Assembly: GCA_023014335.1 (NCBI GenBank)
Contig: JAECYW010000007.1
Coordinates: 1,364,001-1,428,000, forward strand
Direction of reading: 5' to 3'
Source of the DNA: Galerina marginata
Lineage: Eukaryota > Basidiomycota > Agaricomycetes > Agaricales > Galerinaceae
Length of the DNA: 64,000 bases
The translations under genes were made by a program, and so were the position numbers. The number at the start of each line of letters is the position of its first letter. Position 1 is the stretch's first letter. Below are positions 57,839-64,000 of the stretch, in pieces. Below the pieces are notes generated by a model. The model saw only the letters and a list, made by a program, of their open reading frames with translations, did no database searches and was not told where the DNA came from.

Positions 57839-58305
57839 AGATAGTTACACTATTATACCTCTTTCCTAACGTTAACCTTGACATATTTAATTAGGGTAGC
57901 ATTGAAGACTGTTGTTATACTCTCTGAATTGTTTATTGCATACTTTATATAGGTCTTCCAAAGTCAATCATTCTTACATCTGTGTCTAGTTGCTGTCAAT
58001 CAGTCTCTCCTAGCCAGACTGCGATATATGTGATGTGCCCTTCGGATCACGATATATGAAGCTGTCCATTACCTTCCACACATGTTACACATAAAGCGCC
58101 AAACTCCTGACTCGCCACCTCGACTGCAGTCCTCGGTGGTACCTACGTCCTTTCGAACATCGAACCCTTGCCTTGTCGACTTTGTGGATACTCCCAATCT
58201 TCCTGATACCCATTCAACTCTTCGAATCATTGTCATTCTTCAGCCAAAATTCAATGACAGACGTCGTAACTTCGCATTTGAGGTATATAGCCATGATTCA
58301 TGTGT
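57839..58305. other. convergent 3' region
   Basis: 3' flank of the archaemetzincin and of the F-box gene. Only short open frames; none recognised. Confidence 0.45.
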
Positions 58306-60221
58306 TCACTCGCTTTCCCTGTCCCAAGGAGGGACCACTTTTTCAACTTTCTGAATGACCAATTCGGCCCATTCATCGCAGTCGTTTTGAACCACCCAAG
58401 ATGCCTTTATCGGAAGAAAATAGTATGGCGGCGTCCATAAATAAAATACTCACTCACCTCCCACGAAATATTGTTTAAAGACAGCCTCCGAAGCAATGGT
58501 TGACCTCTGACCATGATCTCGGTCAGGAATGTGCTATCTACTTGGTATGTTCTCGGAACGTTGCAAATTTTAAAAGAAGCGGTACGAAGTTGCTTCAAAC
58601 CTGAAACTTTAGCTCGGAATAATGTCTGGAATGGTGTGTCAGTAAAAAAGAGAAAGAGCGGAAGGAAGCGACTGACCAGCCCATTTTTCCCCATTTGCAA
58701 CGTGATTTCTTCCAACTGCGTGCAACTCGTGAGGATATCTTCCAACCCGTCCATGCCGACAAACGTCAATGCAAGGTCCAAATACCTCAAACTGTTCGCG
58801 TGCTTTTGAGTGATATGACCAGCCAGGGAATTATGCGATAGGTAAACGGTATTTCCCCCCTCGCAGTACAATGTCAATGCTTGAAGATCAGGTGAGCCAG
58901 CAATAGTTCTCCGGACCCACTTATCGAACTCGTCGACTTCCTTCCTAGTGTATTGCGGTGGGTAGGTCACGGTGAACGAACGCAGAGAAAGCAGGTTCGG
59001 TAGAGTTTGGGGAGGCTTTAATTGCTGTTTAAATGACAGCATAGACCATTAAAAAATTTCGAAAGAAAAAAGAACATTGAATGGGGATTGTACGCACCCA
59101 ATAGTACCTCAGTTCTAGGCGTTTTAACCTCGTTATTTGGCCGAGAAATGTGAAGACGTCGTTGTCGGTCAGGGAATACGATAACCCCAGAGTGAATGCT
59201 TGCACTGTATTCTCGAGGTAAGGAAGAAAAGACTTCAGGACTCCAGGAGTTACAGAACCACAATTGTCCTAAAGAAGTTGGCCGCCCATGGATCAGATTA
59301 GCCTCAGCATAAGCATTCCTTAAATAAAGGGCCCCCACCCTCAAATGCAGTTCTACTAACGTCGCCTGGAGACTTTCGAGCCACTTTGGAAGGAGCTGCA
59401 ATATTGCTCTTCCAGGATTGTATAGAGTTAACTTCCTGAGACCGGTCAGTTCGACAATCACAGGAGCTCGAACGTCGTCCGTACACGACGCGTTCACTGT
59501 GAGATCCACCAACGAGCGAAGATTATGCAGAGTGGGTATACTTTGGTCGAACAAATTCTCATGATATGTAACCGGCGTATATCGCACAGAGACCAGGTTA
59601 ACAAATGTCGCCAGAGCCTTGGTTATTCTCTCCGGCAAGGTATTCCTTGGTGGGGGTCGAGGAGATATATATCCTACATTAACGACAAGATGAGATCATC
59701 AGTGCAGATTAATTGCGATTGTAGGTGAGATGGTGTGATTCAGAACCAATTCCGAGCAGAAGTAGCCATTTGGGAGATAGAACACGGATATTAGACATAC
59801 CACTGACTTCGAGCGCGAGCACGTATTGCACATTTCGAGGAAGAGAGGCAGAAGCGAAGTTGGAAGACTCCTGGTAATAAATCACATCACATATAAATTT
59901 ATGCAATCACATACCAAGGCAGCAGGGAAGAACAAGAGCCAGATAATTGACCGATTAGTGGACGAAGAGACAGGCAAGTTAAATTGCATCAAAATCTAAT
60001 CAACGCCGCATCGAGGTTTGGCTCACCGGAATAGCACCAGCATCTCTGAGATTAAGCACTGGCTTGAAATGAGGGGAGAGCACCACTCTATGATACAACA
60101 TTCTCGATGCAGCTCGGTTGAACTCCCAGTTGACCAGCGCACATTGGGCCAGGAGGCCATAATCGTCGTGGCACAACTCCATTACGCGAGCGATGAGGTC
60201 GTACACTAGCTTAGCAGCCAT
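58306..60221 (-). CDS. F-box/LRR-like protein
   Basis: Multi-exon minus-strand gene. The start MAAKLVYDLIARVMELCHDD, then YGLLAQCALVNWEFNRAASR and MLYHRVVLSP, is the typical basidiomycete F-box beginning (helix, L-x-x-CALVN-W, AAxRxLY). The rest consists of Leu-rich stretches (TLHNLRSLVDLTVNAS, LTGLRKLTLYNP, LLPKWLESLQATLVELHLRV, LPNLLSLRSFTVTYPP, LEDILTSCTQLEEITLQMGK, LKQLRTASFKICNVP, PLLRRLSLNN) that look like degenerate LRRs. Such proteins are substrate adaptors of SCF ubiquitin ligases; the family is expanded in mushrooms and the targets are unknown. After the last visible intron (GAG-GTGAGT) the final exon encodes KVEKVVPPWDRESE and the stop. Confidence 0.8.
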
Positions 60222-60828
60222 TCTGATCGCTTGACTCCAGAATGTGAACCTGGGTGGTGCCAATATGGATGAGTTACCTCTAATTTAAGTATAGGGCAGG
60301 ACTCGAGCAATACCACCCCTGCAAAATCCAGGTCACGTGAATTCCGGCTGACTCCGGGAATTTCTATTTTCGGTGAAAGTGAAAACATTTGACCATTGCA
60401 TGTCGTTCGCGCGATATTTCGACGATAATTGTACATACATTAGCATAAAACAACGGAGAATAAAATATGAGACAGTTTTTTTACAGAACTTAAGCACAAA
60501 ACAGAAAAATAATATTGTTAACAAAGTACTAAAGAAAATTCCAACTTACAACTGCAGCTTGGACGAATGGTTGAATCGTGAGTTTGGGATGTCGATGGCG
60601 TTGCACTCCAATAGCAGTAGCGACCTCAAGAGGTGGGGTTCGATTTAGCAACTGGACAGTGAAATTCAATTTTTTGGCGGTTTTACTCCTTGACGGCGCG
60701 ATCAGGATCCACATAGATCAATTAAATCGAAGCTGGTAACGCGTCGAGATATTGAGATGGAATTTCTGGGCCAGGAAAATCTGTCTCCCGCTCGCTGACA
60801 TAGTTTTTATCCAGGCAAATATTACAAA
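60222..60828. other. region upstream of MULE-like gene
   Basis: AT-rich and without a recognised gene. It could contain the left end of the transposable element, but no terminal inverted repeat could be found because the right end is outside the window. Confidence 0.4.
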
Positions 60829-63800
60829 ATGAGCTCAGGTAGGTATCTGCAATTTATGGTTTCGTTTTAATTGCTCAAAGGCCAGGAGAACACATTGTAA
60901 AATGCGCCCGTTGCCCCGTGAAGCAAGCGCAAAAAAAATTTCCACGTAAAAAAAACCTGGAACATCTTCAGACATGTCAAGATTGCACGGTGAAGTTAAA
61001 CACTAGGAGGAAAGTTAAACGCGATGAGATTCAAGAGAAGGAAGAATTGGCTTGCGAAGACGAGAGTCCCGGAACAGCACCACAGAGAAAGGGACCCGAG
61101 CCTTGTAATGGCACCGACGTCCGGATGCACTTGTCTTGGTCGGAATTTATTGGCTTAGTCGCCAGGCATAAATCCGATGCATTCGAATTAGATGCTGAAA
61201 TTGACTTGGAAGCACCGTTGAACAGTAATCAGCACACAGAAAACCAAGTAATAGCAGTCCGCATTGCCGAAAAAATATGGGAAGCCACAGATTACCGATT
61301 CATGTGCGTTATTCTTTTTTTTGGATTGGGATTGTGTTGCCCAAGCCTGCATTTCAGCTATAAGAAATGCCAGAAGAGCAGAACATCGGACTTGGTGAAG
61401 ACATATACCTTTTTCTGTGCTCAGTTGCGCGGCGAAGAAACAAAACCAAGGCTTCACGAGGACTCCCGGAAGCGGCGAGCACGAATGGCAATGGACCGCT
61501 TCAATTGCAACGGATGGATAAAAATCACCATGACAGATGGCGATCCCAACTTGGCGGGAATACACATTACTCATCATCGCGCACATTGTCAGTACATTGA
61601 CATAGCTTTGAATGATAAAGCCAATGCAATCATTAAGGACATGGTGAATCTCCCTGCATCGAAGGTGAGTTGCTACAAAATCTTGCTCCCTGACCTCGGA
61701 ACAACATACCTTAGGCATGGGATTCTATCCTCGCACAAAATGAGCACGGAGAAATAACAGAAAAGCAAGTTTATGCCCGGTGGGCACAGCTAAACGAAGA
61801 GAAATGGAGACTCGATGATGATCAAGTTTTATCCGCGGTTAAGTTACTCAAAACCAAGGACGGACACGCAGTTGACATAATCCCGACCGTGCGTGAAGAC
61901 GGAATCGGTTCCGTAGCTTTCGCATTCAAAGGGGTGCTTGAAGAGGTTGGCAAGGATATTGTTGAGATCGCAATGGATTCTACATGTGCGTTATCTCCCC
62001 CTCCCGAGTCTAGCAATTTCCAAGACCATATTAATTATCTGAATGCCAATAAACAGGGAAAACTAACGCAGCTGGCTACGAGCTGTACGGAATTGTGGGA
62101 GAAATGAATGGGCGAGCAATCCCATTAGCATTTTGCTTCACTGCATCTACAGATGGGTCTGCATTGCCAGGTGCAAAGGACCGCCTCCTGCGAACTGTGA
62201 TCAGGTTCATCTCCGAAAAATGCCCAAACATCAAGTTTACTTTATCGGACAAGGACCTCACAGAGATCAACGGATTTCAAGCAGAGATTCCAGATGCACG
62301 ACACCAACTTTGCTACTGGCATGCGGTTAAATATATTGACGAGAGGTTGTCCCAGGACAAGCCTCCCGCAACCTACAGTGCTATCAAGGCCAACAATATC
62401 TTTACCTTCATTGACCCAACATGGGTTCCAGGCGTGAGCTCTGGGTTGTTCGAAGAGGGTGTTCATAATACCGAGGGCAATGCGGAAAGTCCCAAAGAAA
62501 GCATGCTGCGGGAATCGGACTCTGTTGAGGTCAGTAGTAATACTTAACCTCTAATAGAAGCAAATCTCACTAGCTGTGACGATAGTCGTCTGAAGGAAGG
62601 ACATGCCTACCTCCTATCTTTGTTTTAAAGGCAGGAGATGTACGAATACCAGTCTGGCCAGTGCCTCCTAGGATCCCAGAAAGCGAACGTCATATATTTT
62701 GCGATAAGGAATATCGGGCAGAAATCGTGGCGAAGTTTCGTATCCATTTTCACCAGCATCCAGCGATCCCGCTTGATGACGACGAGGGAACATATTTAAC
62801 AGCCGAAGAAATACACCGAGGGGCTGTCCATGACATGTATCAGTACTGCTTCGAGAAGGATCTCAGTCAGGTTTGGGCTTACATGTGGAATCGCTGGTAC
62901 ACGCCCAAGCAATGGTTGCTCTGGGCACGATCGGCGTCCGTGCCAATATCCCGTCTCAAAACAACCATGGTCGTTGAAAATCTGTGGAAACATCTCAAAC
63001 GGCGGGACCTGGCACAGTTTAACCGTCCGCGATTGGACCTCGTCACACACCTTGTAATTTCCAGCGTCCTTCCTCGTGTTCAATTGACGATCGACTCAGT
63101 GCTTGAGAGGCGACGCATTGGCCGTGCAAAAGCCCTTGCCCCGTGGCAAACCGAATTCAAAATCCTGTGGATAGATATGAGCCGGTCGGATGAAGAGCGC
63201 CTACTGCGGAAAGAACTCGCCGTACGGAAAGGTAATCTAACAGGAAAAGCACGGGACGAAAAATTAGCGCAAATTGCAGAAGAAGAGAAACGTGGCCGGG
63301 GGACTCACCACACATGTCTCGAGAATTGGACGTGCAGTTGTCCTTCGTACCTGACGAGCAGATTCTTGCTTTGCAAGCATCTCGTCAGACAGGTAAACGC
63401 AAAGCTCAACGACAAACCGCTTACCAGCCTTCGATTTTTTTCGAACCTTTCTCGTGCTCGATATGCACCATTTTATAGCATACCTGGAGTTCACTGCGAG
63501 GAGCCCGACTACAGTGAAGAGGACGATGAGAAGGAAGTCATCTTGATTCTCGGAAAACCCAGCCCTCAAAGCCGCACTCCAAGCCGTCCTCGAGAGCCGC
63601 GTGAAGACGTCAGACGTGTGGAGTCAAGAGAGAAAGGCGACGCAGAGAACAAAGAAGACAACACCATGCCTGGCGTGTCGGAAGAGCGGATGTATGACGA
63701 CCCTGAAGAAGAGAGTACACGGGTGAGAATAACTTTATATCTAATCATGATGCTTTTAACATACCTCCCGGAAAACAACAGATTCACGTTTCTCCAAGCA

Positions 63801-64000
63801 AGATAATACATTTACGGAGATGTTTTGATGAAATTCTGGAGGAGGCCGGAAGTTCAGGTGGTATGCATCCTAAGATGGCCTCTATTTTGGACAAGGTGTT
63901 CGAAAAAGTAGAGAAAGTAGGCGGGGATATTGGAAAACATAAAAGACGCCGAAAAAACCCTCAGACGTGGAAAGATAGTAACGAGAACACCTTATATTCA
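60829..64000 (+). CDS. Mutator-like (MULE) transposase with SWIM zinc finger, cut by window edge
   Basis: At least six introns; the frame is intact to the right edge. The tiny first exon (MSSG) joins to EHIVKCARCPVKQAQKKFPR, then LEHLQTCQDCTVK, a Cys/His cluster that may be a DNA-binding zinc finger. After a linker and DRFNCNGWIKITMTD the MULE core follows: VEIAMDSTWKTNAAGYELYG, GEMNGRAIPLAFCF, NIKFTLSDKDLTEINGFQAE and DARHQLCYWHAVKYIDERLS, with two likely catalytic Asp in the MDST and SDKD blocks. Downstream, ENWTCSCPSYLTSRFLLCKH is a SWIM finger (CxCx(n)CxH). The C-terminus is charged (RREP, KEDN stretches, then CFDEILEEAG). It could be an active element or a tamed host gene. The spliced structure and clean frame argue for a functional or recently functional copy. 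Confidence 0.85.

Overview
The window is nuclear DNA from a filamentous basidiomycete, most likely an agaricomycete. Genes are split by many 45-80 nt introns. The gene set includes families typical of mushroom-forming fungi: a tandem pair of DUF6534-type membrane proteins, a DUF6593-type protein, an F-box protein, a CBM1-tailed GH131 glucanase, a GH16 glucanase and a large-subunit catalase. No bacterial, viral or organellar block was seen. Genes were called by reading the translated frames and joining exons at plausible splice sites. Family names come from recognised motifs, not from database searches.

1-17 kb is mostly housekeeping: a MIP18/CIA2 Fe-S assembly factor (-), a PI-PLC X-domain phosphodiesterase (+), a decayed MIF copy followed by an intact MIF gene (+), a TauD/TfdA-type dioxygenase (-), RNase P/MRP subunit Pop7 (-), release factor eRF1 (+) and glutathione reductase (-). 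17-21.3 kb holds two tandem seven-helix paralogues that were duplicated together with their promoters.

21-30.6 kb has few genes and many repeats. It contains TA-flanked inverted-repeat elements (one a long foldback nested inside another) and a degenerate tandem array whose units share a 20-bp motif. 30.6-33.5 kb is one long intronless frame for a disordered, low-complexity protein. It is followed by about 3.7 kb without a recognisable gene, part of it strongly pyrimidine-rich.

37-48 kb carries catalase (-), GH16 (-) and, divergently, GH131-CBM1 (+), with another inverted-repeat element between the two glucanases, then HAT1 (+). 48-58 kb is dense: DUF6593-like (-), U1A/U2B'' (+), YTM1/WDR12 (-), a Pdx1-like protein that has lost its lipoyl lysine (+), RAD1 of the 9-1-1 clamp (-) and an archaemetzincin (+). 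58-64 kb has an F-box/LRR-like gene (-) and a Mutator-like (MULE) SWIM-finger transposase gene (+) that runs off the right edge.

The genes do not form one pathway. Loose themes are redox defence (glutathione reductase, catalase), glucan breakdown or remodelling (GH16, GH131), and RNA, ribosome and chromatin maintenance (eRF1, Pop7, U1A/U2B'', Ytm1, Hat1, Rad1). No single novel multi-gene system was found. The best leads are the tandem array, the Pdx1-like protein without a lipoyl lysine, the microexons that carry catalytic residues, the nested foldback element and the decayed MIF copy.
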